A stretch of 64,000 nt of DNA, from positions 3,750,501 to 3,814,500 of the forward strand of contig NZ_CP040818.1 in NCBI RefSeq assembly GCF_005887635.2, read 5' to 3'. This DNA comes from Paroceanicella profunda. GTDB taxonomy: Bacteria > Pseudomonadota > Alphaproteobacteria > Rhodobacterales > Rhodobacteraceae. Below, in pieces: positions 16,629 to 27,000 of this stretch. The notes below the pieces were generated by a model. That model was not told the DNA's origin and did no database searches. It saw only the letters and a program-made list of their open reading frames with translations. Position 1 is the stretch's first letter. Each line of letters opens with the position of its first letter. Position numbers and translations under genes: made by a program.

Positions 16629-17507
16629 ATGTCAGCTGGTGGCCCAGAGCTGCGGTGGGGGGTCGAGCAACGGCTTGAGTTTATTGAGTTCCGCCTCTTC
16701 TGGGAGGGTGGGATCAACCGCTCAGACATAACCGGATTTTTCGGTGTATCAGTGCCGCAGGCGTCCAAGGACCTGACCCAGTATCAGGAGCTCGCGCCCG
16801 ACAATGTGCGGTACGACCGCAGCGAGAAGCGCTACTTCGCGACCGACTCGTTCCGCCCGCGCTTCCTGAAACCCGACGCGGATCACTACCTTGCGCAGCT
16901 TCTGTTCGCGGCTGATCCCGCTCTCCATGGTGAGCGGACATGGCTGACCAGTCCCCCCAGCGTGGACACCATGCCCGTGCCGAATCGGCGGGTGGACATC
17001 GCGGTCCTCCGTATGATCCTGGCTGCAGTCCGGCGCCAAGCCTCGGTTGAGGTTCTCTATCAGTCGATGAACGAACAGCGGCCGGAGCCTCTTTGGCGGC
17101 GTATCAGCCCTCATGCCTTCGGCAGCGATGGCTTTCGCTGGCACGTTCGCGCCTTCTGTCACATCGACAACAGGTTCAAGGACTTCCTTCTCTCGCGATG
17201 CCTTGAGGCCCGATCGCTCGGGGAACCTGCCGCGCGGCCTGAAGATGATAGGCAGTGGACGGACTTTTTTGACGTAGAACTTTCGCCGAATCCGAAGATC
17301 GGAGAGAATCAACGAAAGATAATCGCGCAAGACTACGGTATGCGCGACGACAATATTGCGATCCCGGTCAGGCGGGCTCTGCTCTACTACTTCAGAAAGC
17401 GGTTACGTCTGGACGTGGCGGATGTTCTCGATAATCCACACGAGACGCCCGTTGTCGTCACCAATCGCGCGGAATTTAATGCTGCCTTGGCTGAGGCTAC
17501 GAAGTGA
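16629..17507 (+). CDS. capW: CapW/BrxR-like WYL-domain transcriptional repressor
   Basis: About 292 residues from ATG 16629 ([11 protein letters not shown]), chosen because AGGAG precedes it and the operator lies directly upstream; an in-frame opening at 16470 is rejected. The N-terminal winged helix contains [18 protein letters not shown] and [13 protein letters not shown]. The middle is a WYL-like domain ([29 protein letters not shown]), with a C-terminal WCX-like part. This architecture is that of CapW and BrxR, dimeric repressors of CBASS and BREX systems, which release DNA upon an infection signal. It is divergent from the CBASS operon and 55 nt upstream of hsdM in the same direction, so it may also be linked to the R-M operon. 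Confidence 0.88.
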   Translation: MSAGGPELRWGVEQRLEFIEFRLFWEGGINRSDITGFFGVSVPQASKDLTQYQELAPDNVRYDRSEKRYFATDSFRPRFLKPDADHYLAQLLFAADPALHGERTWLTSPPSVDTMPVPNRRVDIAVLRMILAAVRRQASVEVLYQSMNEQRPEPLWRRISPHAFGSDGFRWHVRAFCHIDNRFKDFLLSRCLEARSLGEPAARPEDDRQWTDFFDVELSPNPKIGENQRKIIAQDYGMRDDNIAIPVRRALLYYFRKRLRLDVADVLDNPHETPVVVTNRAEFNAALAEATK

Positions 17508-17562
17508 AACGAGGAGACGTCGGCTTGAGGGGCAAGAACAGTATTATGAAGTGGGACAAGTC

Positions 17563-19101
17563 ATGCTGACCGGCGAAATCCGCAGCCAGATCGACAGCAT
17601 CTGGAGCGACTTCTGGGCAGGCGGGGTCGCCAATCCGCTCTCCGTCATCGAGCAGATGACCTATCTGCTATTCATCAAGCGCTTGGACGACCTGCACACT
17701 CTCGAAGAGCGCAAGAGCCAGACGCTCAAAATTCCGATGGAGCGCCGCATCTTCCCGGAAGCGCGGGACGACAAGGGGCGGCCGTACGAGGATCTTCGCT
17801 GGTCGCGGTTCAAGAATTTCGAGTCGCGCGAGATGATGGAAGTGGTCGACGAGCACGTCTTCCCGTTCCTTCGTGCACTCAACGGAAGTCAGTCGAGCTA
17901 CGGCAAGCTGATGCGCGACGCCCGCCTTGGGTTCTCCAATCCTGCGCTGCTGGCGAAGGTGGTTGAGAAGCTCGATCGCATCCCCATGGAGGATCGCGAC
18001 ACAAAGGGCGATGTGTATGAATACATGCTCGCGAAGATCGCGAGCGCAGGTCAGAACGGGCAGTTCAGGACTCCCCGACACATCATCCGGCTGATGGTTG
18101 AGATGACCGCGCCGAAGCCCACTGACGTGATCTGCGATCCTGCTGCTGGCACCTGCGGCTTCCTTGTTGCCGCCGGCGAGTACCTTCGCGAGAAGCATCC
18201 CGAGTTGATGCGCGACCCGGCTTTGAGGAAGCATTTCCACGAAGGTCTGTTTCACGGGTTCGATTTCGACACCACGATGCTCCGCATCGGTGCGATGAAC
18301 ATGACACTGCACGGTGTCGAGAATCCGAACGTCACTTATCGCGACAGCCTGGCCGAGGACCATGCCGAGGACGCAGGCGCCTATTCCCTGGTGCTGGCGA
18401 ATCCGCCTTTCGCCGGATCGCTCGACTACGAGGCAACGGCCAAGGACCTCCAGAAAATTGTTAAAACAAGGAAGACGGAGCTTCTATTCATTGCGCTCTT
18501 CCTGCGTCTCCTGAAAACGGGAGGAAGGGCGGCGGTGATTGTGCCTGACGGCGTCCTGTTTGGTTCGTCCGGTGCGCACAAGGACATACGCCGGATGCTG
18601 GTCGAGGATCACAAGCTCGATGCGGTTATCAAGCTGCCCTCGGGCGTGTTCCGTCCTTACGCGGGCGTGTCCACCGCCATCATCCTCTTCACTAAGACGG
18701 GCGTTGGCGGCACCGAAAATGTCTGGTTCTATGACGTGGCGGCTGATGGACTCAGCCTCGACGACAAGCGGGCCGAACTGCTGCCGCCCGAGAAGCAGGG
18801 GCCGACGCCCGCTCAGCCGCTGTCCGAGGCAGAGCACGACAAGAACAATCTGCCCGATATCTTGGCCCGGTGGCAGAATCTCGCAGCCGAGGCCGAGCGC
18901 CCCCACACTGCGCAGAGCTTTACTGTACCGGTGGAGGATATCCGGGCTACGGGGTCATGGGACCTGTCGCTGAACCGCTACAAGGAAGTGCAGCACGAAG
19001 AGGTCATCCACCAATCCCCGAAGGAGATCATCGCAGAACTGCGTGCCATTGAGGCCGAGATCGCCGAAGGTCTGGATCGACTGGAGGGGATGTTGGCATG
19101 A
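17563..19101 (+). CDS. hsdM: Type I restriction-modification methyltransferase subunit HsdM
   Basis: About 512 residues from ATG 17563 ([11 protein letters not shown]); the longer in-frame opening overlaps the regulator gene and is rejected. The N-terminal HsdM_N helical domain has [20 protein letters not shown] and LLFIKRLDD. The SAM-binding motif [10 protein letters not shown] lies near residue 191 and the catalytic NPPF near 279. Both are intact, so adenine-N6 methylation is expected together with HsdS. It overlaps hsdS by four bases. It is the first of six tightly packed genes ending with hsdR. Confidence 0.93.
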   Translation: MLTGEIRSQIDSIWSDFWAGGVANPLSVIEQMTYLLFIKRLDDLHTLEERKSQTLKIPMERRIFPEARDDKGRPYEDLRWSRFKNFESREMMEVVDEHVFPFLRALNGSQSSYGKLMRDARLGFSNPALLAKVVEKLDRIPMEDRDTKGDVYEYMLAKIASAGQNGQFRTPRHIIRLMVEMTAPKPTDVICDPAAGTCGFLVAAGEYLREKHPELMRDPALRKHFHEGLFHGFDFDTTMLRIGAMNMTLHGVENPNVTYRDSLAEDHAEDAGAYSLVLANPPFAGSLDYEATAKDLQKIVKTRKTELLFIALFLRLLKTGGRAAVIVPDGVLFGSSGAHKDIRRMLVEDHKLDAVIKLPSGVFRPYAGVSTAIILFTKTGVGGTENVWFYDVAADGLSLDDKRAELLPPEKQGPTPAQPLSEAEHDKNNLPDILARWQNLAAEAERPHTAQSFTVPVEDIRATGSWDLSLNRYKEVQHEEVIHQSPKEIIAELRAIEAEIAEGLDRLEGMLA

Positions 19102-20285
19102 AGCACGTCAGCATAGGGGAATTTGTTGAACGTGTTCAAACATGGAGCCCACAGAAGGAAGGGGGCAGTTCGTCTTTTCGATACATAGACATTGGCGCGG
19201 TCTCGCAGATCGAAAAGACGATCACAGAAGTTCAGACTGTTAGGGCCGCCGAGGCACCATCACGGGCTCGCCAAATAGTCAGAGGTGGGGACATCCTTGT
19301 GTCCACAGTCCGCCCAAACTTGAATGCCGTTGCTGTCGTCCCTGACGACCTTGATGGCGCAACCGCATCGACTGGCTTCACTGTTCTCAGGCCAAACGAA
19401 CGCAAGCTGTCCGGCAGCTTTCTTTTCCATTGGGTGCGATCGCCCGCGTTCATCGCGGAGATGATCAAGCTGGCCACCGGTCAAAGCTACCCTGCTGTTA
19501 GCGACAAAATTGTCAAGACGTCGAAAATCCTGTTCCTCCCGTTGGACCAACAGAAGCGGATCGCAGGTATACTGGATCAGGCGGACGCCCTTCGCCGCCT
19601 TCGCAGCCGCGCCGTCTACAATCTCAACACCCTCGGGCAGGCGATCTTTTATGAGATGTTTGGGGACCTGTTGACCAATGAAAGTGGCTGGCAAGAAGGC
19701 GTGACGCTGGGCGAATTAGCTGAGGTTGTTTCAGGTATCACCAAGGGCCGAAAGGCCAAAACCGAAGTCCTGCGTGAAGTTCCCTATCTAGCTGTGTCGA
19801 ACGTGCAGGATCGCTTCCTGAAAATGGACGTTGTGAAAACCATCGAAGCTACGGAAGATGAGATCGACCGTTTTCGACTGCACCGCGACGATATTTTGCT
19901 GACCGAAGGCGGCGATCCCGATAAACTTGGACGGGGCACTCTTTGGAAGGATCAATTGCCTGAATGCATCCATCAGAACCACGTTTTCCGTGTTCGCGTT
20001 ACGGATGATCGCATCCGGCCAGCATTCCTAAGCTGGCAGCTCGGAAGTGAACGCGGAAAGGCCTATTTTTTGCGGTCGGCGAAACAAACGACGGGCATCG
20101 CTTCGATCAACAAGACGCAGATCAACGCGTTTCCGCTGTTGCTGCCCCCTCGTGAGCTTCAGGAGCAATTCGAAGAGCGATTGAACGGTCTTGAAGCGCG
20201 TCTCGGCACCTATAAGAACGCCATCATACAGATCGAAAACCTCTTCGCCTCCCTCCAGCACCGCGCCTTCAAGGGGGAGCTGTAG
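19098..20285 (+). CDS. hsdS: Type I restriction-modification specificity subunit HsdS
   Basis: A 395-residue protein with the two-TRD layout of HsdS. The first target-recognition domain ends in the conserved helix region LFLPLDQQKRIAGILDQADA near residue 155. The second TRD begins with LGELAEVVSGITKGRK and ends with the repeat-like FPLLLPPRELQEQFEERL followed by a coiled-coil-like helix. The start ATG 19098 overlaps hsdM. The two halves recognise the two parts of a bipartite site, whose sequence cannot be read from the protein. Confidence 0.92.
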   Translation: MKHVSIGEFVERVQTWSPQKEGGSSSFRYIDIGAVSQIEKTITEVQTVRAAEAPSRARQIVRGGDILVSTVRPNLNAVAVVPDDLDGATASTGFTVLRPNERKLSGSFLFHWVRSPAFIAEMIKLATGQSYPAVSDKIVKTSKILFLPLDQQKRIAGILDQADALRRLRSRAVYNLNTLGQAIFYEMFGDLLTNESGWQEGVTLGELAEVVSGITKGRKAKTEVLREVPYLAVSNVQDRFLKMDVVKTIEATEDEIDRFRLHRDDILLTEGGDPDKLGRGTLWKDQLPECIHQNHVFRVRVTDDRIRPAFLSWQLGSERGKAYFLRSAKQTTGIASINKTQINAFPLLLPPRELQEQFEERLNGLEARLGTYKNAIIQIENLFASLQHRAFKGEL

Positions 20286-20287
20286 GC

Positions 20288-21094
20288 ATGTCCAATGTGC
20301 CGGCCCTCACAGATGCCCAGCTTGAGCAGGTTTCCCGCTTGCTGGGTGACTGTGCGACCGGTTCGGAGATCACCCGCGTCCTTAATAGCTTGGGGCTTGA
20401 CGATGTTTCAGGAGAAAGCACCAAGTGGCGGCGCCTGTATGCCACGTTCCTCCACTATCAGCGGCAGGACCGGGCGGCCAGCAAGCTGATTGACTTCATC
20501 CGCACCTTCCTTGATCCATCCGGATTCGTGGGGCGCCCGGACGAGTTCGAGGCTTTGCGCCAGCGGCTGAACGCGGTCCTCGCATTTGCCGGCTTGCACT
20601 ATGGCGAGGATGGAAAATTCCGACGGGCAACGGCGGCGCAGACGATCGAGGAGGCCCACCAGCGTGCCAAGACGCTGCAAGCCAAGTTCAGGGGGCGTCG
20701 CATCCATTCCGAGGTAGTCAAGTACTGCAAGCCCGAACTGCTACAGGATAACTATTTCCACGCCGTGTTCGAGGCTTCCAAGGGGCTCGCGCAGAGGATC
20801 AGGGAGCTGTCAGGTGAGGACGGCGACGGCGCGGCGCTGGTGGATAGAGTGTTCTCCATCGAGCGTCCAATGCTCGCCATCAACACGCTTCAGACGGAAA
20901 CCGAACGGTCGGAGCACAAGGGTTTTGCGTCGCTCCTGAAGGGATGCTTTGCGGCGGTGCGCAATCCCTTGGCGCATGAGCCAAAACTCCTTTGGAAAGG
21001 CGAAGACGACGCTGCTGATTATCTATCGTTGATATCTCTTCTGCATCGGAAGCTGGACGACTGCGCAAAGACCGGACTCGGGGGGATGCGATGA
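20288..21094 (+). CDS. TIGR02391/Ymh-like protein with HEPN-type RxxxxH motif
   Basis: A 268-residue protein starting 2 nt after hsdS. The C-terminal half resembles the TIGR02391 (Ymh) family: NYFHAVFEASKGLAQRIREL, FSIERPMLAINTL, then GFASLLKGCFAAVRNPLAHE. The motif RNPLAH is an R-x4-H of the kind used by HEPN ribonucleases and abortive-infection proteins. The N-terminal third (SRLLGDCATGSEITRVLNSL) resembles abortive-infection family N-termini. Placement inside an R-M operon, with overlap to the next gene, suggests an RNase-type backup function; that is inference from motif and context. Confidence 0.7.
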   Translation: MSNVPALTDAQLEQVSRLLGDCATGSEITRVLNSLGLDDVSGESTKWRRLYATFLHYQRQDRAASKLIDFIRTFLDPSGFVGRPDEFEALRQRLNAVLAFAGLHYGEDGKFRRATAAQTIEEAHQRAKTLQAKFRGRRIHSEVVKYCKPELLQDNYFHAVFEASKGLAQRIRELSGEDGDGAALVDRVFSIERPMLAINTLQTETERSEHKGFASLLKGCFAAVRNPLAHEPKLLWKGEDDAADYLSLISLLHRKLDDCAKTGLGGMR

Positions 21095-21921
21095 GAGGAG
21101 AAATTATCGGGGTCTGGTCGGAGACCTGGCGTGAAATCTGGTCGAAGCTGGCAAAACACCCGGACGCGCCGGAGGATTTGTTCTGCGAACTTTATCGGGA
21201 ACTCGTCGGAGCTTTCGAAGTCGTCCCCGATGTAACAACGCTTGCTGATATTGTTGATCAATCCGACCAAGCCCGTTCAGCGTTTCGCAAGACGAAAGCC
21301 ACTGCCTTCCGGGGCGAGCTTGCGCTCCTGGAGTTCATGGAGCGAGCGCATGGCATCGCTGCCGACCTTGGTGGCGATCCACTTGCCAACCGTTACTTCC
21401 TGCTGATCGATGCCTTTCTCGAAAAGTACAGCTTGCGCTACGACTTGCGCCGCCCTTTCAGTCTCAATCCGACGCTGAGCGGCGTGTTCGCTCGGTTGAT
21501 CCGCGACTTGAAGGAAGCGACCTACCGCGACGCAGATCTGCATCCGCTTATGGTCGACTTTGAAGAGGCTGTCCGGGACCTTCGCGCAGATCGCTCTCCG
21601 GGGCGTATAAAAACCTGCATCCAAAAACAGGTGAACTTGTTGGAGGCTATTGGTCAGCGCTGCCCTGGTGTCAATGCCAACACCCTTGGCCAGATTTGTG
21701 ACCAAGTTGGCACATGGCCTCATAACAAGGTCAAGGATGCGATGAAGGAGATGTATCGCTTTGCATCTGATTATCCTGGCATCCGACATGGCGGAAATGC
21801 AGGCAATCGTATTCGAGAAATAGAAATGCGTGATCTTGTAAGCGTTACCGTATTGCTTGCTGGCTTCACACCATACCTGACCGATCTTCTTAATTCTGAC
21901 AATATCTATCGGGGCGTGTAG
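21091..21921 (+). CDS. Unknown protein embedded in the type I R-M operon
   Basis: A 276-residue soluble protein, coupled to the preceding gene by ATGA. No family was recognised. Visible segments include KATAFRGELALLEFMERAHG, a helical middle (LIRDLKEATYRDADLHPLMV), and a C-terminal FASDYPGIRHGGNAGNRIRE followed by a hydrophobic helix (VSVTVLLAGFTPYL). The HGG-containing segment and co-occurrence with an RxxxxH protein hint at a defence role or partner of the upstream gene. No catalytic site can be named. Confidence 0.65.
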   Translation: MRGEIIGVWSETWREIWSKLAKHPDAPEDLFCELYRELVGAFEVVPDVTTLADIVDQSDQARSAFRKTKATAFRGELALLEFMERAHGIAADLGGDPLANRYFLLIDAFLEKYSLRYDLRRPFSLNPTLSGVFARLIRDLKEATYRDADLHPLMVDFEEAVRDLRADRSPGRIKTCIQKQVNLLEAIGQRCPGVNANTLGQICDQVGTWPHNKVKDAMKEMYRFASDYPGIRHGGNAGNRIREIEMRDLVSVTVLLAGFTPYLTDLLNSDNIYRGV

Positions 21922-21931
21922 GGGTACGGAA

Positions 21932-24031
21932 ATGAAGGCAACAGAAGCAGGGCTCCTCGCGTTTCTCAAGAAATCGCCGCAGTTCGTGATCCCGATCTAC
22001 CAGAGGACCTATTCTTGGACCGAGCGTGAATGCCGCCAACTCTGGGATGACATCGTCCGCGCTGGAAGCGACGACGCGATATCCGTGCACTTTATCGGTT
22101 CCATAGTCTACATTGAGGCGGGGCTATCTCAGGTTTCGCATCAGGCGCCCCTGCTTGTGATAGATGGGCAGCAACGTTTGACAACCGTCACACTCCTGCT
22201 CGCGGCGCTTGCCGAAGCGTTAGGCGACGCTGAACCGATTGATGGCTTCTCCGCCCGAAAGCTGCGCAACTATTACCTTCTGAACCCAGAAGAAGCCGGA
22301 GAACGGCACTACAAGCTTCTCCTGTCTCAGACCGACAAGGCGACACTCACATCGATCGTTGGGCAGAATGAGCCACCGGTCGAGTGCTCCCTTCGGGTCA
22401 TGCAGAATCACGCGCTGTTCAGGGATCTGATAGCGGCGCGCCAAGACAGCCTGACCGCAGTGTGCAAGGGCCTCGCTAAGCTCGTAGTTGTCGATATCGC
22501 GCTCAGCCGCGATCAGGACAATCCACAGCTCATTTTCGAGAGCATGAACTCCACGGGTCGCGAACTCAGCCAAGCCGACCTTATCCGTAACTTCATCCTC
22601 ATGGGGTTGGAGCCGCCCCTCCAGACCCGCCTCTATGAGCAATTTTGGCGGCCGATGGAGATCTCGTTCGGACAAGAGGCCTATAACACGCATTTTGACA
22701 GCTTCATGCGTCATTACCTTACCGTAAAGACCGGCGAAATTCCGCGGCTCGATGACGTTTACGAGGCTTTCAAAGGGCATGCTCGGTCGCCGAAAGTGGC
22801 TGACGCCGGCGTTGAGGTGCTCGTAAAGGATATTCGGGACTTCGCACGGTACTATTGCGCCATGGCCTTGGGAGCGGAAAGCGACAGCGCCCTAAAGACC
22901 GCATTCCACGACCTCCGGGAGCTTAAGGTTGACGTCGCGTATCCATTCCTGCTGGAGCTGTATCAGGATTATTCAACCGGACTGCTGACCAAAGATGAGT
23001 TCCTGGAGGCAGTGCGTTTGATCGAAGCCTATGTATTTAGGCGCGCAATCTGCGCAATACCGACAAATTCACTTAACAAGACCTTTGCTACGTTCACGAA
23101 GGCACTGAAGAAGGATCGGTATCTTGAAAGCATCAAGGCGCATTTCCTTCTAATGCCTTCTTATCGTCGCTTTCCGAGTGACGACGAGTTAAAGCGCGAT
23201 ATTCAGACGCGGGACCTGTATAACTTTCGTAGTCGTAGCTATTGGCTACGTCGATTTGAAAATCACGACCGGAAGGAGCGGGTCCCTGTCGACGAGTACA
23301 CGATTGAGCATATCATGCCACAGAGCGAGCAGCTGTCGAGCGCATGGAAGGTCGCACTCGGTGACGAGTGGGAGCGTGTACACCAGACTTACCTGCATAC
23401 TCTCGGCAACCTTACCCTCACAGGCTACAACTCTGAGTACAGCAATCGACCTTTTAAGGAAAAGCGAGACATGCAGGGGGGCTTCAAGCAGAGCCCGCTT
23501 CGGGTCAACCTGGGCCTCGGCGAGTTGGAGGAATGGAACGAGGACAGAATTCGGTCGCGCTCGTCACGGCTGGCGGCTCAGGCTGCAGACGTTTGGCGGG
23601 CGCCGTTGATTGCGGCCGATGTTCTCGCCGCCTACCAACCCGAAACTGGGAAAATCGCCGGATACTCCATCCATGACCATCCGCACCTTTTGAACTCGCC
23701 TACACGCGATTTGTTCGATGCGTTCCGTACTGAGGTGTTGAAGCTTGATCCATGCGTGGGTGAAGAATTCCTGAAGCTATACGTCGCTTACAAGGCAGAG
23801 ACAAACTTCGTAGACGTCGTCCCTCAAGCGAAACAACTGCGCCTTTCATTGAACATGGGCTTTGCTGAAATAAGCGATCCCCGTGGCATGTGCAAAGATG
23901 TCTCTGGCCTCGGCCGGTGGGGAAATGGCGATGTTGAAGTGCGTTTTAGTACTCTGGACGAGCTTCCCTACATAATTGGTCTAGTTCGGCAATCCCTAGA
24001 GCGCCAGCTTGGAAATGGAGGGGATGCATGA
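21932..24031 (+). CDS. GmrSD-like DUF262/DUF1524 nuclease (type IV restriction family)
   Basis: A 699-residue protein. The N-terminal DUF262 (ParB/Srx-like, GmrS) has VIPIYQRTYSWTERECRQLW near residues 19-38 and the signature DGQQRLTTV near 77. The DUF1524 HNH-type domain (GmrD) has EYTIEHIMPQ near 457 and LGNLTLTGYNSEYSN near 490. The C-terminal 110 residues resemble DUF5655. In characterised GmrSD and related proteins, nucleotide hydrolysis by DUF262 drives cleavage of modified DNA. Here it sits 10 nt after the unknown gene and overlaps hsdR, as part of the R-M operon; this adds possible type IV restriction against modified phage DNA. Confidence 0.88.
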   Translation: MKATEAGLLAFLKKSPQFVIPIYQRTYSWTERECRQLWDDIVRAGSDDAISVHFIGSIVYIEAGLSQVSHQAPLLVIDGQQRLTTVTLLLAALAEALGDAEPIDGFSARKLRNYYLLNPEEAGERHYKLLLSQTDKATLTSIVGQNEPPVECSLRVMQNHALFRDLIAARQDSLTAVCKGLAKLVVVDIALSRDQDNPQLIFESMNSTGRELSQADLIRNFILMGLEPPLQTRLYEQFWRPMEISFGQEAYNTHFDSFMRHYLTVKTGEIPRLDDVYEAFKGHARSPKVADAGVEVLVKDIRDFARYYCAMALGAESDSALKTAFHDLRELKVDVAYPFLLELYQDYSTGLLTKDEFLEAVRLIEAYVFRRAICAIPTNSLNKTFATFTKALKKDRYLESIKAHFLLMPSYRRFPSDDELKRDIQTRDLYNFRSRSYWLRRFENHDRKERVPVDEYTIEHIMPQSEQLSSAWKVALGDEWERVHQTYLHTLGNLTLTGYNSEYSNRPFKEKRDMQGGFKQSPLRVNLGLGELEEWNEDRIRSRSSRLAAQAADVWRAPLIAADVLAAYQPETGKIAGYSIHDHPHLLNSPTRDLFDAFRTEVLKLDPCVGEEFLKLYVAYKAETNFVDVVPQAKQLRLSLNMGFAEISDPRGMCKDVSGLGRWGNGDVEVRFSTLDELPYIIGLVRQSLERQLGNGGDA

Positions 24032-27000
24032 GCCAATTTGCATTCCTTCAAGCTGAATTCTCCGAGGTACACGAGCATGCCGTCAAGGCGGAAAGCTTAG
24101 CGCTTTCCGACCCGCGCAGCGCCTGCTTCTACGCGCGGTTGGCGCTCGAGGTAGCGGTCAAGTGGATGTACCGCCATGACCGCGCGCTCCGGTCGCCCTA
24201 CGAGACGACACTATCCGCGCTGATTCATGAGCCGACTTTTCGGAAGTTGGTGGGCGATGCGCTGGTCGCCAAAGGGAAGGTGGTCAAAGACCTTGGCAAC
24301 GCAGCGGTTCATGAACCCAAGCCTGTTGCCCCCGCACGCGCCATCACTGCGGTCAGGGAGTTGTTTCACATCGCCTACTGGCTCGTCCGCACCTATGCGA
24401 AGGGCGTGAAGCCGGCGGCCGCAGTGGCGTTTTCGGCTGATGCGTTGCCGAATACCACTCAGGTCGAGGCTTCCACTCTCGGGAAGCTAAAGGAAATCGC
24501 GAAGCGCTTCGATCAGGCAGCTAGAGAACGAGATCGCGCCGAGCAACTGCGCCTGAAAGGCGACGGCGATCGGTTGAAGCTGGAAAACGAGATTCGGCGC
24601 CTTCAGGACGAAATCGCCAAGATCAAGAAGGCCAACCAGGCCATCCCGGACGGGCACGACTACAATGAGGCGCAGACGCGCGATGCTTTCATCGACTTAC
24701 TGCTGGCGGAAGCGGGTTGGACCTTCACCAGGCCCGGCCACGATACCGAGTGTCCCATCAGTGGCATGCCGAACGCCACGGGCGAGGGCTTCGTCGATTA
24801 TGTGCTCTGGGGCGACGACGGCCGACCGCTCGGCTTGGTAGAGGCGAAGCGCACCCGCCGAGATGCACGGGCAGGCCAGCGTCAGGCCGAACTGTACGCT
24901 GACGCGCTGGAGCGCCAATTTGCGCAGCGTCCCATCATCTTTTATTCCAACGGCTATGAGCACTGGATCTGGGATGACCGTCGTTATCCGCCGCGCCCAA
25001 TCCAGGGGTTTCTCAAGAAGGATGAGCTGGACCTTGCGATCCAGCGGCGCGCAACACGCAAGCCGCTGGCGCCAGAAGATATCAACTCAAAGATTGTCGA
25101 ACGTTACTACCAGACTCGTGCCATTCGCCGCGTTGCGGAGGCTTTCGAGAAGGACAATCTGCGCAAGGCGTTGTTGGTCATGGCGACGGGTTCGGGCAAG
25201 ACACGCACCGTCATTGCACTTTCCGACCTGTTGATGCGCGCCAATTGGGCGAAACGCATCCTTTTCCTTGCTGATCGTGTCGCGCTCGTCAATCAGGCGT
25301 CGAACGCTTTCAAGGTGTTCCTGCCGCAGGCTTCGCCCGTCAACCTGGTCACCGACAAGGCCGCACATGGACGGGTCTATGTTTCCACCTACCCGACCAT
25401 GATGGGGCTCATCGACGAGACGAGAAGCGGTGTGAGGCGCTTTGGGCCGGGGCACTTCGACCTGATCGTTATCGACGAGGCACATCGCTCCATCTATCGG
25501 AAGTATAAGGCGATCTTCGACTACTTCGACAGCCTTCTGGTCGGCCTCACTGCGACACCGAAGGACGAGGTCGACCGCGACACCTACGCGCTTTTTGACC
25601 TGGAGCGCGGTATCCCCACAGACGCCTATGGGCTAGACGAGGCCGTCAGTGACGGCTTCCTCGTGCCGCCCAAGGCTGTGTCCGTGCCGCTCAAGTTCCA
25701 GCGCGAAGGCATCAAATACGACGACCTCTCGGAAGAAGAGAAGGAGGCGTGGGACGCCATCGAATGGGACGAGGACGGTGCGATCCCGGACCGCGTTGAG
25801 GCGGCGGCCGTCAACAAGTGGCTGTTCAACGAGGATACTGTTGACAAAGTGCTTGAGCACGTCATGACCCATGGTCTGAAGGTTGCTGACGGCGACCGGC
25901 TGGGGAAGACCATCATCTTCGCCAAGAACCATGATCATGCCCAGTTCATCGCCGAACGCTTCGATGCGAACTATCCGCATCTCCAAGGGCGTTTTGCCCG
26001 CGTCATCGACTTCAAGACCGAATATGCCCAGTCGCTGATTGACGACTTCTCGTCTGCAGACAAGGAGCCTCACATCGCCATCTCCGTGGACATGCTCGAT
26101 ACAGGTATCGACATCCCCGAGGTGGTCAACCTCGTCTTTTTCAAGATTGTTCGCTCGAAAACAAAGTTCTGGCAAATGATTGGGAGAGGAACGCGGCTGT
26201 GCCCTGACCTGTTCGGCATTGGTCTGCATAAGGAATATTTCTACGTTTTCGACTTCTGCCAGAACTTTGAGTTCTTCAACCAGAACCCCGACTTTTCTGA
26301 AGGGTCATCTGGCGCTTCACTGAGCGAGCGCCTGTTTGCGGCGCGCGTCGAGCTGGTCGGCGAACTCGACAGGCACGGGTATCCGGACGGCGATGATCCG
26401 GCCGCGGTACTGCGGCGCGATGTTGTCGCCCGGCTTCGTGCCGAGGTGGACAGCATGAACATCGAGAACTTCATCGTTCGACCCAAGCGGCGGATTGTGG
26501 AGACGTACAGGGCTGACGATGTTTGGTCGAAGCTGGGCCTCGATGAGCGCACCGAGCTCATTGACCACATCGCGGGGCTTCCATCTGCCGTGGTCGATGA
26601 CGACATTTCCGCCAAGCAGTTCGATTATCTCATGTTGCAAACTCAGCTGGCGGTACTGAGAGCGGAGAAGGCGTTTGCTGGCTATAAGAAGCGCATTGTG
26701 GATTTGGCGGCGGCGCTTGAAGAACTCGGCAATGTCCCGATGGTCGCAGCCGAGATGGCGTTCATCCTAGAGATTCAGACCGACGAGTTTTGGCAGGACG
26801 TCACGCCGCCGATACTGGAAGCTATCCGCCGCCGTCTGCGGAGCCTTATCAAGCTCATCGAGCTGAAGAAGCGCCCACACGTATACACCGATTTTGAGGA
26901 CGAAATCGGAGGTCCGACCGAGGTCGAGCTTCAAGGCGTCGCCGTCGGGACCGATATGCACCGTTTCCGCGTAAAAGCCAGACACTTCCTGAAGGAGCAT

